42,946 nucleotides of DNA, taken from JAGLTN01 sp035403325 (GTDB lineage: Bacteria; Planctomycetota; Phycisphaerae; Sedimentisphaerales; Anaerobacaceae). Location of the stretch: positions 1 to 42,946 of the forward strand of contig CAZBKA010000005.1 of the NCBI GenBank assembly GCA_964492365.1, given 5' to 3'. The position numbers and the translations under genes were made by a program. Numbering within the stretch: the first letter of the stretch is position 1; the number at the start of each line of letters is the position of its first letter. The notes below the pieces were generated by a model. The model saw only the letters and a program-made list of their open reading frames with translations. It was not told the origin of the DNA and did no database searches. Shown here in pieces: positions 33,600 through 42,671 of this stretch.

Positions 33600-33656
33600 A
33601 AGGATGCCTCTAAAAATTCATTTTGTCGATCAAAAGCAATTATTAGAGGTATCCTT
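33600..33656 (-). terminator. Long hairpin downstream of the DUF4432 gene
   Basis: AAGGATGCCTCTAA (33600-33613) pairs with TTAGAGGTATCCTT (33643-33656) over 14 bp with one G-U. The loop is 29 bases. On the minus strand a short T run follows. It probably attenuates or ends transcription between the DUF4432 and phosphoesterase genes. The large loop is unusual for a simple terminator. Confidence 0.5.
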
Positions 33657-33662
33657 TATTTA

Positions 33663-34727
33663 TTATGAAGCTGACTTAATAAACGAATCGATCTGTTTTT
33701 TACCAGTTAAAACGGTAAATTCAATTTCATACGTCCTGCTTTTTCCAGGGGCCAGGTATATTAATTCCTTTTGTTTCTTTGCTGCGTTTTGTCCTATTGG
33801 GCCATTGGTTCCTGGTTCAAGAGCTGTTATATAATCCCCTTTTTTCCAAAGCTGCCAGTTTGTTAATACGGGCAGTTGTGCTTTTTTGTATTTCATAGCA
33901 ATTCCAAGACCGAGTTTTTTATTGCAGATACCTGCGAGGCAGCAGCCATTGCGGTCAGTTTTTAAATCAACCAAAGCACAGCCTTGGAATCCTTTTTCAT
34001 TATCATTTCTTGGTTTTGCGCATTTTTTGAAATTATTTTTGCTGTTGAAAACTTCGTGGTGCATTTCGCCTGACATGGGCTGATATTTTCCATTTAAGAT
34101 AATGTCCACACCTGGTGCAACGAGAGGCCAACCGAAATTGCAATGATAAAGAATCATGTGCGGTGCAGGTGAGGATGATAAGTTAGTGACAACGTCTTTT
34201 ATTTTTATAGACGGCTGACCGACTGTGGAGGATATTGTTCTTCGAAGCTGGAGATTTGTGCCAAGTGCATCGGCTTGTTTTGTTATTGCGGTAATACTCA
34301 TTTCATTTTTACCGGCGATGATATCCGGTTGAATAATAGATTCTACTATTGCTGGTACATTACTTATTTTTCCGTGGAGTCCTCGCTCCGTATCACCATC
34401 TTTTTCTGATCCCCCGATATGTGTCAACCCACAGGTAGTGACGAGTCCACCGGCCCATCTTGTCAGCCAACCATTGCCATTTTCTTCACCAGTTCCTGGT
34501 TTTGTAATTCCAGCTTCGCTTAACCAAGTCAAACTATGCTGATTAAAAAAGGCATCAACGATATCCAGAGCACGATCAAGTACAACTTTGTAGCGGAGTC
34601 CGGAACCGGTGTTGATCCATGCTATTCGTACGGATTTGCCGGGACCCTGATCCAGAATTGAAGTTTCGATAGAAGCAATTTGCGAATTATTGCAGAACAT
34701 ATCTTTGTATTCCGGATTTTTTGCCAT
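33663..34727 (-). CDS. DUF4432 aldose-1-epimerase-like protein
   Basis: The 354-residue protein looks like the DUF4432 group of the galactose-mutarotase-like fold, with VVLDRALDIVDAFF, TTCGLTHIGG, LHGKISN and the central run ILYHCNFGWPLVAPG. Conserved His residues (GLHG, YHCN) fit a mutarotase-type active site. It is translated from an AAAGG-led ATG 27 bp after the DeoR-type regulator gene, so the pair likely forms one operon for sugar use. The exact sugar is unknown. Confidence 0.75.
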   Translation of the reverse strand: MAKNPEYKDMFCNNSQIASIETSILDQGPGKSVRIAWINTGSGLRYKVVLDRALDIVDAFFNQHSLTWLSEAGITKPGTGEENGNGWLTRWAGGLVTTCGLTHIGGSEKDGDTERGLHGKISNVPAIVESIIQPDIIAGKNEMSITAITKQADALGTNLQLRRTISSTVGQPSIKIKDVVTNLSSSPAPHMILYHCNFGWPLVAPGVDIILNGKYQPMSGEMHHEVFNSKNNFKKCAKPRNDNEKGFQGCALVDLKTDRNGCCLAGICNKKLGLGIAMKYKKAQLPVLTNWQLWKKGDYITALEPGTNGPIGQNAAKKQKELIYLAPGKSRTYEIEFTVLTGKKQIDSFIKSAS

Positions 34728-34754
34728 TTAGTTGCCTTTCTTATGTTTCAAATT

Positions 34755-35573
34755 TTATTCAGGATAAATCAGTTTGATATTTTTTTCTTTCGCAGCTTTA
34801 TGCCACAATGGTGACGGTTTTATGTCAGTAACGATATAATTGAGCTTATCGATATCAGCAATTTTATATAGTGCCGGGTTGTCGAATTTTGTGTGGTCAC
34901 CGACGAAAATAACTTCGTTTGCTTTTTTCAGGAGGAGTTTTGAAAAACCTACAGTTACAATGTCAGCACCACTTATTCCGGAGTCTATGGTAATGTCGTC
35001 GGCACTGGTGAAAGCCTTGAATCCTGCTAACTGGTTGATAGCAACTTCAGCTTGAGGACCGACGGTATCCATTCTATCTGGTCGGTATTGTCCCCCTATC
35101 ATAATAATCTTGTGCCAGCCCATGGTGTGAAGACTTTTCATAAGGTAGAGTGAGTTGACGATTATTGTAAGATTTTTCCTTTCGATGAGAAAAGGTATGA
35201 TCTCATTGCAAGTTGATCCAGCTTCGAGAAAAATAATGTCACCGTCATTTATCAGCTTGCTTGCCAATTCGCCGACAATTTTTTTTGCTGTTGTTTTTTT
35301 TTGCTGTCTGAATCTTACGGACGGTTTGACTTCTGGCCCTATGAGAACGGCACCGCCATAAGTTTTTTTTAGCAATCCTTCTTTTTCAAGGAATACGAGG
35401 TCACGTCTTATGGTGACTTCTGTAACATTGAACAGCTCCGAGGTTTCCTTTACAAGCACCTTACCTTTAGCGTTAAGCTGTTCAAGTATCATATTATGTC
35501 TTATTTCTGAAGCAATACCCATGGCTAAAAGTTTAGTTTGGTGAAGCATCGGAGTCAATCTTAAAATGTTCAT
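34755..35573 (-). CDS. DeoR-family transcriptional regulator
   Basis: It has the DeoR N-terminal winged helix-turn-helix (about 25-75; ETSELFNVTEVTIRRDLVFL, then KKTYGGAVL) and the sugar-phosphate effector domain (about 90-250; IFLEAGSTCNEI, VVTVGFSKLL, FVGDHTKF). Length 272 residues is slightly long: about 20 extra N-terminal residues come before the HTH, and an ATG at 35522 may be the true start. It is upstream of, and probably cotranscribed with, the epimerase-like gene. A T-rich inverted repeat 60 bases upstream may be its own operator. Confidence 0.88.
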   Translation of the reverse strand: MNILRLTPMLHQTKLLAMGIASEIRHNMILEQLNAKGKVLVKETSELFNVTEVTIRRDLVFLEKEGLLKKTYGGAVLIGPEVKPSVRFRQQKKTTAKKIVGELASKLINDGDIIFLEAGSTCNEIIPFLIERKNLTIIVNSLYLMKSLHTMGWHKIIMIGGQYRPDRMDTVGPQAEVAINQLAGFKAFTSADDITIDSGISGADIVTVGFSKLLLKKANEVIFVGDHTKFDNPALYKIADIDKLNYIVTDIKPSPLWHKAAKEKNIKLIYPE

Positions 35574-35634
35574 TTCTGTTTACTTTTGATTGTTGGAAAT
35601 TTTCATTTTTCTGATTTTGCGATGATTTGTCGAG

Positions 35635-35676
35635 TTTTTACGAAAAAGGAACAAGATTTTGTAATTTTTGTAAAAG
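35635..35676. promoter_or_regulatory. Inverted repeat upstream of the DeoR-type gene (possible operator)
   Basis: TTTTTACGAAAA (35635-35646) and TTTTTGTAAAAG (35665-35676) match as an inverted pair at 10 of 12 positions and are spaced about 30 bp, three helical turns. They lie between the symporter and the DeoR-type gene. Confidence 0.3.
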
Positions 35677-35738
35677 TTAGGAGGCCGCTACAGGTTGAAA
35701 CGGTGTGGTGAAACAGGACAAGGGCAGTAGTGTGAAAG

Positions 35739-37019
35739 CTAAATCTGTTGAGGCTTTAATGTTTTGTTTGTCATCAAACGGTTTACCATCATTGCTGCGA
35801 CGGTGTCGCCGGTAGAATTAATCATTGCTGCTGGCGGGTCAACTAAAGTTCCAAGCATTGAGATAATTGGCAGAGCTTCGGGACCAAACCCGTAAAGTGA
35901 TACTATCAAAGCTTCACCGAGAAATCCACCTCCTGGGATGCCGCTCATTACAAGACCGCAAAGAATCGCTACACCGACAGCGCCGACTAAAACTTCAAAT
36001 CCGGCAAAATCCCTTCCATACAGTGAAAAGAGTATAGCAATTTTCATGACTGCTGCCAGACAGGAGCCATCCATGTGAATTGTTGCACCGAGCGGAAGTA
36101 CTATTTCCCGTACGTCTTGTGGTACGCCAATTTTTTCAGCGGCTTCAAGATTAGCAGGCAGTGCCGCCAGAGAGCTTCCTGTTCCCAAGGCTGTCAAAGC
36201 TGTAGGTGGAATGTACGTCCAGAAATTTTTTATGCCTTTGCGTCCGGCGGCAGTGAAAGTGTAAAATGAAAAACCGAATATGAAATATAGTATTGCTAAT
36301 GGGTAATAAATAGCAACGGCTCGTGCGTAGGAACCCATAATTTGAGGGCCGAATGTTCCTACCAGATATGCAAAATATGCTCCTAAACCAATCGGCGCAT
36401 AGAGCATTATCAGTTTAATGAGCTGGGTCATTACTTCGGAACCAGAAACCAGAAACTGGCGAAAGACTTTTCCTTTGTCACTGGCGGCCTGCGAGGCAAG
36501 GCCAATAAGGATAGAAAAAATAATCAGGGCGAGAATATTGCGGCGGTTCAGCAGGTCTGAGAAGTCGTTAACTGTAATAGTGTTAACAATTTTGTTTGTA
36601 AGGCCGTCTGTATTCGGAGTTGCTGGTTGAGTAAGCTGGAGTGTTAGACCTTTGGCGGGATCAAAGACCTTAACGGTAAACAGCATTAAGGTTGACGATA
36701 TTATTCCTGTAATCAGAAATACTATCAGCATAAGAACTGCTATTCGACCAAGACGCTTTAAATTATGATTTGCGGCTATTGCAGAGGATAAGGAAAAAAA
36801 AACGAGCGGAACCACGGCGGTAAAGAGCAGATTTAGAAATACATCTCCAAAAGGCTTCAATATCTCTGATTTCGGTCCTATCATGCGGCCTAGCATCGCG
36901 CCAGCTACAACAGCAAATATCAGGATAAGGGTAAACCGCCATCTTTTTAAAAAAGTTTTTGCATCCATGCTTTGTATCTTTCTGTAGTATCGGGGGGTAT
37001 TATATGCGGGATAGTCCAT
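35739..37019 (-). CDS. Dicarboxylate/amino acid:cation symporter (DAACS family)
   Basis: This is a sodium- or proton-coupled transporter for glutamate, aspartate or C4-dicarboxylates, with about 8 membrane helices and two re-entrant loops. Signature runs are TALTALGTGSSLAALPANLE (the serine-rich loop), LPLGATIHMDGSC and VDPPAAMINSTGDTVAAMMV. Length 426 residues is normal, with about 17 residues before M18, whose sequence MDAKTFLKRWRF may be the true start. It is the first gene of the leftward set and lies 165 bp before the DeoR-type gene. Substrate preference cannot be determined. Confidence 0.9.
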   Translation of the reverse strand: MDYPAYNTPRYYRKIQSMDAKTFLKRWRFTLILIFAVVAGAMLGRMIGPKSEILKPFGDVFLNLLFTAVVPLVFFSLSSAIAANHNLKRLGRIAVLMLIVFLITGIISSTLMLFTVKVFDPAKGLTLQLTQPATPNTDGLTNKIVNTITVNDFSDLLNRRNILALIIFSILIGLASQAASDKGKVFRQFLVSGSEVMTQLIKLIMLYAPIGLGAYFAYLVGTFGPQIMGSYARAVAIYYPLAILYFIFGFSFYTFTAAGRKGIKNFWTYIPPTALTALGTGSSLAALPANLEAAEKIGVPQDVREIVLPLGATIHMDGSCLAAVMKIAILFSLYGRDFAGFEVLVGAVGVAILCGLVMSGIPGGGFLGEALIVSLYGFGPEALPIISMLGTLVDPPAAMINSTGDTVAAMMVNRLMTNKTLKPQQI

Positions 37020-37274
37020 TTGTGCAATAAAAATAGTGATTTGATTGGCTGTGTTGCTTCGAGATATTTGTAGGAATGAGGGAAGGTTTTGCTATCTGGT
37101 TAATATAAGCGATGAGGCAAACAGTGATGAAAATTGATTAATTTTGATTCAATTAAGGCGGATATAACGGTTATGCAGGTTAAGTCAAGAAAAGCAGAAA
37201 TAGATGTATTTTGTCAGGAGCTGGAAGTTTATTTCTCTTACCAAATGCCAAATATAGCTATTTAGACTTTTTTT
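37020..37274 (+). other. Spacer between symporter and sigma-fusion gene
   Basis: I see no supported gene. A 30-codon frame at 37173-37265 is probably chance. The stretch is AT-rich and holds regulatory signals for both divergent genes. Confidence 0.3.
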
Positions 37275-37283
37275 TGGTATAAT
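37275..37283 (+). promoter_or_regulatory. Extended -10 promoter of the sigma-fusion gene
   Basis: TGG-TATAAT is a perfect extended -10. No good -35 is present, as is usual with extended -10 promoters. A small CCGT/ACGG hairpin lies about 25 bases downstream, near 37306-37318, in the probable leader. Confidence 0.5.
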
Positions 37284-37348
37284 TTAGAAAAATTTATTTT
37301 TTAAACGTCCGTTTTTGACGGTCTGCGCATCTTATATGGTAGTTTCAG

Positions 37349-39121
37349 ATGGAAAAAAGTAGTAGTGATTACATCGAATTAGTACGGCAAGCACAGCTTG
37401 GTGACAAGGAGTGTCCTGAACGCTTAGCGGAAGTGGTCAGGGAACGTCTATATTCATATGTCTATCGTTGTACCATGTCGGAGGAATTAACCAATGACAT
37501 TGTACAGGAAAGTCTATTGAAGATGCTTGAAGCATTAAGTAAATTGAGAAATATTGAACTGTTTTGGCCTTGGCTATACAAAATAGCCCGTAACAAGATG
37601 CTTAATCATTATAGAAAAGAACAACATCACATAACGATTTCTGACCCGGATATGAACTACAGTCAAAAAAATAAAGACGGCCAAGAAGCAATAGTGGGTA
37701 TGCTGTACGATGAATTCAGAGAAGCTGTTTTTGCGTCAATGCAGGAGTTGAAACCTGATCATCGCTTGGTAATCAATATGCGATGTTATGATAAGATGCA
37801 ATATTCTGAGATTGGAGAGGTAATTGGATGCAGTGAGTTTGCAGCACAGAAGCTTTTTTACCGAGCAAAAAAGTCGCTGAAAAAAAAGCTTATCAGTCAT
37901 GGACTTGGCAAAGGTTCCATGTTTATGGCCTTGGTTATATTCGGCAAGTTAACCGCTCCGACAGAAGCAGCCGCTGCGCAGATTACGGTAACCGCAGCGA
38001 CAACCAAGGTCGGTGCAGCAGCATCGGTGTCGGCAATAATTGCCAGTAAAACTGTGATTGTTTCACTAATAACAGCAGCATTAGCAATTGGTACAGTGGT
38101 AGTAACATTGTCACGTGAAACATCTGTGGTTGCCCCTTTTGAAAATCTGACAGAAGGTTCATATGTTGTACCTCAGGAAGTTCAGACTCAAAAAGATGGT
38201 AAGAAATATTGGTATTACTACCCCGCGAATGCAGGCAATGTTGTAATGATGCGGGTCGAGGCCTTAGATGCTCAAAACAACTATCGCCACTGCAAATATC
38301 TACAGAATGACGAATGTAACTATTACTTTAACAAATGTAAGAATACCGTCAACCTCAATAATTATCGGCAATGGAATAAGGACTTGAGTGTGTGGCAGCT
38401 ACCAACAGATTCGTCAAAATTAACAGCATTTCTTTTACAAATTGACGGTCGGAATCAAACAAGTGAAGATGTTAATCGTAACGGTGGTGTTTTGCCGGTA
38501 ATGTCTAAACAATCAAGCTTAGAAGATAATAATGAAATTCAGATAACTCATCACCATAATGCTCTTGGTGAGGATTATTTTAAATATGATTGGCCTGCGG
38601 ATGCAAAAGTAGTTGATAACCGTGATGCAATGCATAAACGCGGCTGGACGTATTTTTCTGTAACAGGTGAAATCGAAGGTAAAGAGATTGAAGGCGTAGG
38701 AAGGTTGCCATTTGTTTATGCAGAGAGTCGTTCTCATTGGCCCTGGATGAAATTGCGTGTTGGCAGTGAATCATATTTTGATAGAAGTTTCATAGGGTTG
38801 TCTCGACCGTGGGCTGGATTGCATACGATTGATGTTGTTCGTCGAGATGCGGCAGAAAAACAAATTCCGTTTGAGACCAAGCTGCGAGCCAATGACGGCA
38901 AAACTCAGGTAATACTGAAAATAGAGTCCGGTGAAATAATCTACACCATTGATATGGAAAAAGACGTTGTTGAACAAATTGTGTTTACAGGTGACAGAAA
39001 AGGTTTTTTGGTGTTTGATTACTTTACAGATGTTGACAATGCAGGCCCTAAGTTTGCTGAACCTAAATATGACTATAGACAGCAAAGGGCATTTGATATT
39101 TTAAAATGCCTTAGTGAATAA
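37349..39121 (+). CDS. ECF sigma factor fused to a membrane-anchored exported domain
   Basis: The N-terminus is an ECF sigma factor: region 2 (about 10-90, with FWPWLYKIARNKMLNHYR) and region 4 (about 125-182, with QYSEIGEVIGCSEFAAQKLF). A short hydrophobic patch (190-200), an Ala-rich stretch and a clear membrane helix (about 229-255, VSLITAALAIGTVVV) follow. The last 330 residues form an exported domain, with Trp/Tyr-rich runs and GWTYFSVTGEIEGKEIEGVG. I do not recognise this domain. If not cleaved, the sigma domain would be held at the membrane, so release by proteolysis is an obvious possibility (inference). The surface-protein gene follows within 28 bp. Confidence 0.85.
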   Translation: MEKSSSDYIELVRQAQLGDKECPERLAEVVRERLYSYVYRCTMSEELTNDIVQESLLKMLEALSKLRNIELFWPWLYKIARNKMLNHYRKEQHHITISDPDMNYSQKNKDGQEAIVGMLYDEFREAVFASMQELKPDHRLVINMRCYDKMQYSEIGEVIGCSEFAAQKLFYRAKKSLKKKLISHGLGKGSMFMALVIFGKLTAPTEAAAAQITVTAATTKVGAAASVSAIIASKTVIVSLITAALAIGTVVVTLSRETSVVAPFENLTEGSYVVPQEVQTQKDGKKYWYYYPANAGNVVMMRVEALDAQNNYRHCKYLQNDECNYYFNKCKNTVNLNNYRQWNKDLSVWQLPTDSSKLTAFLLQIDGRNQTSEDVNRNGGVLPVMSKQSSLEDNNEIQITHHHNALGEDYFKYDWPADAKVVDNRDAMHKRGWTYFSVTGEIEGKEIEGVGRLPFVYAESRSHWPWMKLRVGSESYFDRSFIGLSRPWAGLHTIDVVRRDAAEKQIPFETKLRANDGKTQVILKIESGEIIYTIDMEKDVVEQIVFTGDRKGFLVFDYFTDVDNAGPKFAEPKYDYRQQRAFDILKCLSE

Positions 39122-39149
39122 TAGAAGTTTGAAGGTAAGGAAGTTGGTT

Positions 39150-42100
39150 ATGGAAATTGGGAAAATGGGAAAATTATTCGTTGTTGCTTCTATTCTTTGT
39201 GTCTGTGGATTGGTATATGGCGTAGACTATCATGTTGATGGTGTGACTGGTGATAACGGCAATAACGGTTTGACACGGTCGACGGCTTTGGCGACGATTC
39301 AGTATGCAATCGATAAAGCTAGTAATTTTGACACGATTCTTGTTTGGCCTGGTGTTTATAATGAGGCAAAAGTGCCGGTCGGCATCCATTTTAACAATAA
39401 GGATTTAACTGTAAAAAGTGCCGCAGATGCTGCGGTAATAGAAGTCCCGAATGGAACGGCGGTTACATTTGCAAATGGCGGAGATGTTGTTTTCTCGAAT
39501 TTCGTTATAAGAGGCAGTAAAATCGGTATTTATGCATATTTTTCTGACCCGATTATTAACAACGTTACGGTAGTTGGCAACACAAACGGCCTTATAGCAG
39601 ACAATGCTGAACCAATAGTTACCAACAGCATCTTCTGGGATAATACCAATGGCGACCTGTTCGGAGATCCGAATCCAGTCACCACACAATACAGTTGGGT
39701 TGAAGATGAGAAAGTTAACCTTAACATTTTTGCATACTGGAAATTTGACGGTGATGCAACAGATTCAGCAGGTGGTAATAATGGTATCGTTTATGGTGCA
39801 ACACCAACAACCGGCCAAATAGGAGAGGCACTGGAGTTTGATGGTGAGGATGATTATGTTTCCTGTGGTGACATTGATGCTATGGATCTTGCCCCGAACA
39901 GAGATATTACCTGGATGTGCTGGTTGGAATTTTCACCAAGCGCTGATTTTGGGATGATTTTTGATAAACGACAATCAATCGATAGCTATTGGACTGGATT
40001 AGGAATATGGAAGACAGAAAACAATGCTATATGTTCCAGATTTTACTCAAGAACTGTTTGGAACAATGGAGTGTCAGTTCAAGGGACTAATCTAAGTGAT
40101 GGTGAATGGCATCACTTGGCTGTAGTCTGTGACAGAGATGGAGACATGACCATGTTTTTAGATGGAGAATCTGATGGTTCAGTTAATATTTCAGCTTCTG
40201 CATCTTTAGATTTGAGTACGGATGCTGATTTTACTGTTGGTAAAGTATCTGATGATAGGAGTGTTTATACACCTTTTAATGGTCGAATTGATGATGTTTC
40301 TTTATTTGACAAAGCTTTAACCGCTGAAGAAATAAATGCTATATATACAGTTGGTTTAACTGGGGCTGAATGTGAGTATCCGAATCCATTATTTGCTAAC
40401 GCTAATGGCGGTGATTATCATTTGCTAAGCGAGCGAGGCAGGTACCGTGCAACGACGAATGAATGGGTTCTCGATGAGGTTACGAGTCCGTGTGTTGATG
40501 GCGGCGATCCGAATGTTGAACCCGCAGGAGAACCTATGCCGAACGGCGGTAGAATCAATATTGGAGCTTATGGTAATACAAGTTCAGCCAGTATGAGTGA
40601 ATGGCCGATCGAAGCTGATTTTAATTATGATGGTGGTGTTGGTATTGTTGATCTCGGTGTTCTCTCTGGCGAATGGTTAGATGCATTAATGTTTTCTCGT
40701 GAAATATCAGACACATCAGGTATTTATCATGTTGATGGTGCGACTGGTAATAACAGCAATGACGGTCTGACTAAAGATAGCGCGTTTGCGACTATTCAGA
40801 AAGGGATCAATACTGCTAAGGATGGTGATACTGTGCTTGTTTGGCCAGGTGTGTATAATGAACCTGTATATGTTATGGGTAAGCAGGTAACTGTCAAGAG
40901 CGCTGATGATCCGGCGATAATAGACGGCGGTTTTGATGATGCTGTAGCAATTTACAGTTTGCAGGACAAAAAAACAGTTCTTAAGAATTTTATAATCAAA
41001 AACGGTTTTGCGGGCGTTTATATTTATAGCGGCTCACCGGTACTTGAAAACCTAACCATTGTCGATTGTTACGTTGGCATTGAGGCTGAAGATGATACTG
41101 ATCCTAAAATCAGTAGTTGTATACTTGCTAACAATGATTATAGTTTTTTTAACTGCACCGCCCAGTTCAGTGGGGTTTGGAAATATGTTGATGATGCTAA
41201 TTTAGTAGCTCACTGGACATTTGATGAAGGGCATGGCACTGTAGCTGTAGATTCTGCTGGTGGTCATGATGGAACTGTTTATGGAGCTGACTGGACAACT
41301 GGAAAAGTTGGCGGTGGGTTGAAGTTCAGCAGTAATAACGACTATGTTTCTATTCCGTTTTCATCGGATCTTGATATTAATGCTCATATAACAGGAATTA
41401 CAGTGTCAGCTTGGGTTAATCTTGAGGCGTTTCCAACAGATATAAAATATCAATCGCCAATTTTTGGCTTGTATGCATATAATGGAACAAAGAACTATCT
41501 TTTTGTAAGAAATGGAGAAAGTGGAAGAGAATTCGCTTTTGATCAATATTATCCTTTTAGAGGAGTATTGCAGGCAGTAACGCCAAATTTAGGACAATGG
41601 TATCATGTATCGGTGGTACAGGGGCTTGATTCCAGAGCTTTGTATATTGGTGGGCAGTTAATGATATCAGATAATAATCCTGAAATTTATAGTGGTTCAC
41701 AGCCTAGTATAATTAGGATTGGAGCGGGAGCTTATGGTTGGGAAAATTATTTCTTTAATGGAACAATAGATGATGTTCGTGTTTATAATCGCGCATTATC
41801 TGCTGAAGAAATCCAGGCTCTCTACGAAGGTAAATTTATTGAACCTGGTTTTGCTGATGCAAGTAGTGGTGACTATCACTTGCTTAGTCAGCGTGGCAGA
41901 TTCAACCCAACAACGAAGGAATGGATTCTTGATGATGTAACCAGTCCATGTGTTGATGGCGGTGATCCTTGTGCAGCTTTATCTAATGAGCGTTTTCCGA
42001 ACGGCGGAAGAATAAATATGGGTGCCTATGGCGGAACCCAATATGCCAGTATGAGCGAATGGCTCTTGTTAGCAGATTTAAATTTTGATGGTATTGTAAA

Positions 42101-42488
42101 CTTTGATGATTTTGCAATTTTGGCTGACCATTGGCTTGAAGATGTTCAGGAAGTAGAACCACAACCGCAAGTAGATAACGAGCCGCCGATGCCCAACCCG
42201 AGTCAGTGGTTACAGTATCCTGTTGAAGTTAACGGTTGGCACACAATGTCAGCAGTTATAGCTTCTGATGCTGTGACTGGTGGAAATGATCCGGTATGGT
42301 ATAAATTTGAAGTTACTCAAGGTTCAGGCTATGACAGTGAATGGCAGCTGTCAAACGAATATAATTATCCAAATTCCGAGGGTGCTATTTATACTATAAG
42401 GACATGTGACAGTCTTCCAGACAGTGCTGGGACGATACCTAACCCCGCTAACTCAACCGCCGCATCTGAGGCGGGTGCGACATTTTGA
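39150..42488 (+). CDS. Large secreted LamG / beta-helix surface protein with dockerin-like motifs
   Basis: The 1112-residue protein has a signal peptide (GKLFVVASILCVCGLVYG). It consists of two copies of one module. Each has a DUF1565/right-handed beta-helix part (DYHVDGVTGDNGNNGLT, then DTILVWPGVYNE), a concanavalin/LamG-like domain (EALEFDGEDDYVSCGDI in copy 1), a SPCVDGGDP...GRINIGAYG segment and a dockerin-like Ca-binding motif (DFNYDGGVGIVDLGVLSGEW; DLNFDGIVNFDDFAILADHW). A fibronectin-like tail ends the protein. No PEP-CTERM signal is visible. The start at ATG 39150 is preferred, with AAGGAAG upstream. It probably binds surface glycans or matrix. Confidence 0.85.
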   Translation: MEIGKMGKLFVVASILCVCGLVYGVDYHVDGVTGDNGNNGLTRSTALATIQYAIDKASNFDTILVWPGVYNEAKVPVGIHFNNKDLTVKSAADAAVIEVPNGTAVTFANGGDVVFSNFVIRGSKIGIYAYFSDPIINNVTVVGNTNGLIADNAEPIVTNSIFWDNTNGDLFGDPNPVTTQYSWVEDEKVNLNIFAYWKFDGDATDSAGGNNGIVYGATPTTGQIGEALEFDGEDDYVSCGDIDAMDLAPNRDITWMCWLEFSPSADFGMIFDKRQSIDSYWTGLGIWKTENNAICSRFYSRTVWNNGVSVQGTNLSDGEWHHLAVVCDRDGDMTMFLDGESDGSVNISASASLDLSTDADFTVGKVSDDRSVYTPFNGRIDDVSLFDKALTAEEINAIYTVGLTGAECEYPNPLFANANGGDYHLLSERGRYRATTNEWVLDEVTSPCVDGGDPNVEPAGEPMPNGGRINIGAYGNTSSASMSEWPIEADFNYDGGVGIVDLGVLSGEWLDALMFSREISDTSGIYHVDGATGNNSNDGLTKDSAFATIQKGINTAKDGDTVLVWPGVYNEPVYVMGKQVTVKSADDPAIIDGGFDDAVAIYSLQDKKTVLKNFIIKNGFAGVYIYSGSPVLENLTIVDCYVGIEAEDDTDPKISSCILANNDYSFFNCTAQFSGVWKYVDDANLVAHWTFDEGHGTVAVDSAGGHDGTVYGADWTTGKVGGGLKFSSNNDYVSIPFSSDLDINAHITGITVSAWVNLEAFPTDIKYQSPIFGLYAYNGTKNYLFVRNGESGREFAFDQYYPFRGVLQAVTPNLGQWYHVSVVQGLDSRALYIGGQLMISDNNPEIYSGSQPSIIRIGAGAYGWENYFFNGTIDDVRVYNRALSAEEIQALYEGKFIEPGFADASSGDYHLLSQRGRFNPTTKEWILDDVTSPCVDGGDPCAALSNERFPNGGRINMGAYGGTQYASMSEWLLLADLNFDGIVNFDDFAILADHWLEDVQEVEPQPQVDNEPPMPNPSQWLQYPVEVNGWHTMSAVIASDAVTGGNDPVWYKFEVTQGSGYDSEWQLSNEYNYPNSEGAIYTIRTCDSLPDSAGTIPNPANSTAASEAGATF

Positions 42489-42532
42489 TTAATCCGTTAA
42501 TGTAGTTGAACAATTCATTAGAAAAAAAGAAT

Positions 42533-42570
42533 CAGGGCAATGAGTGGAGGGACTTGTTGCCCTGGTTTTT
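42533..42570 (+). terminator. Rho-independent terminator of the LamG gene
   Basis: CAGGGCAA (42533-42540) pairs with TTGCCCTG (42557-42564), loop 16, followed by G and five T. It ends the sigma-fusion/LamG transcript before the pseudopilin promoter. Confidence 0.85.
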
Positions 42571-42583
42571 CTATATAAAAAGG

Positions 42584-42612
42584 TTGATTATAGATCGTCA
42601 AGTCTGTACAAT
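42584..42612 (+). promoter_or_regulatory. Sigma-70-like promoter for the pseudopilin gene
   Basis: TTGATT (42584-42589) and TACAAT (42607-42612) are separated by exactly 17 bp, just after the terminator and about 60 bases before the next coding frame. Confidence 0.5.
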
Positions 42613-42671
42613 ACAGCAGTTTATGACTGAGGAACGCTAAAGCGATAGTCTTGGTATGAAAACGCGAATGA

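Noticed and set aside
37173..37265. A 30-codon frame upstream of the sigma-fusion gene
   Set aside because: Only a weak ribosome binding site, no promoter and no known similarity.
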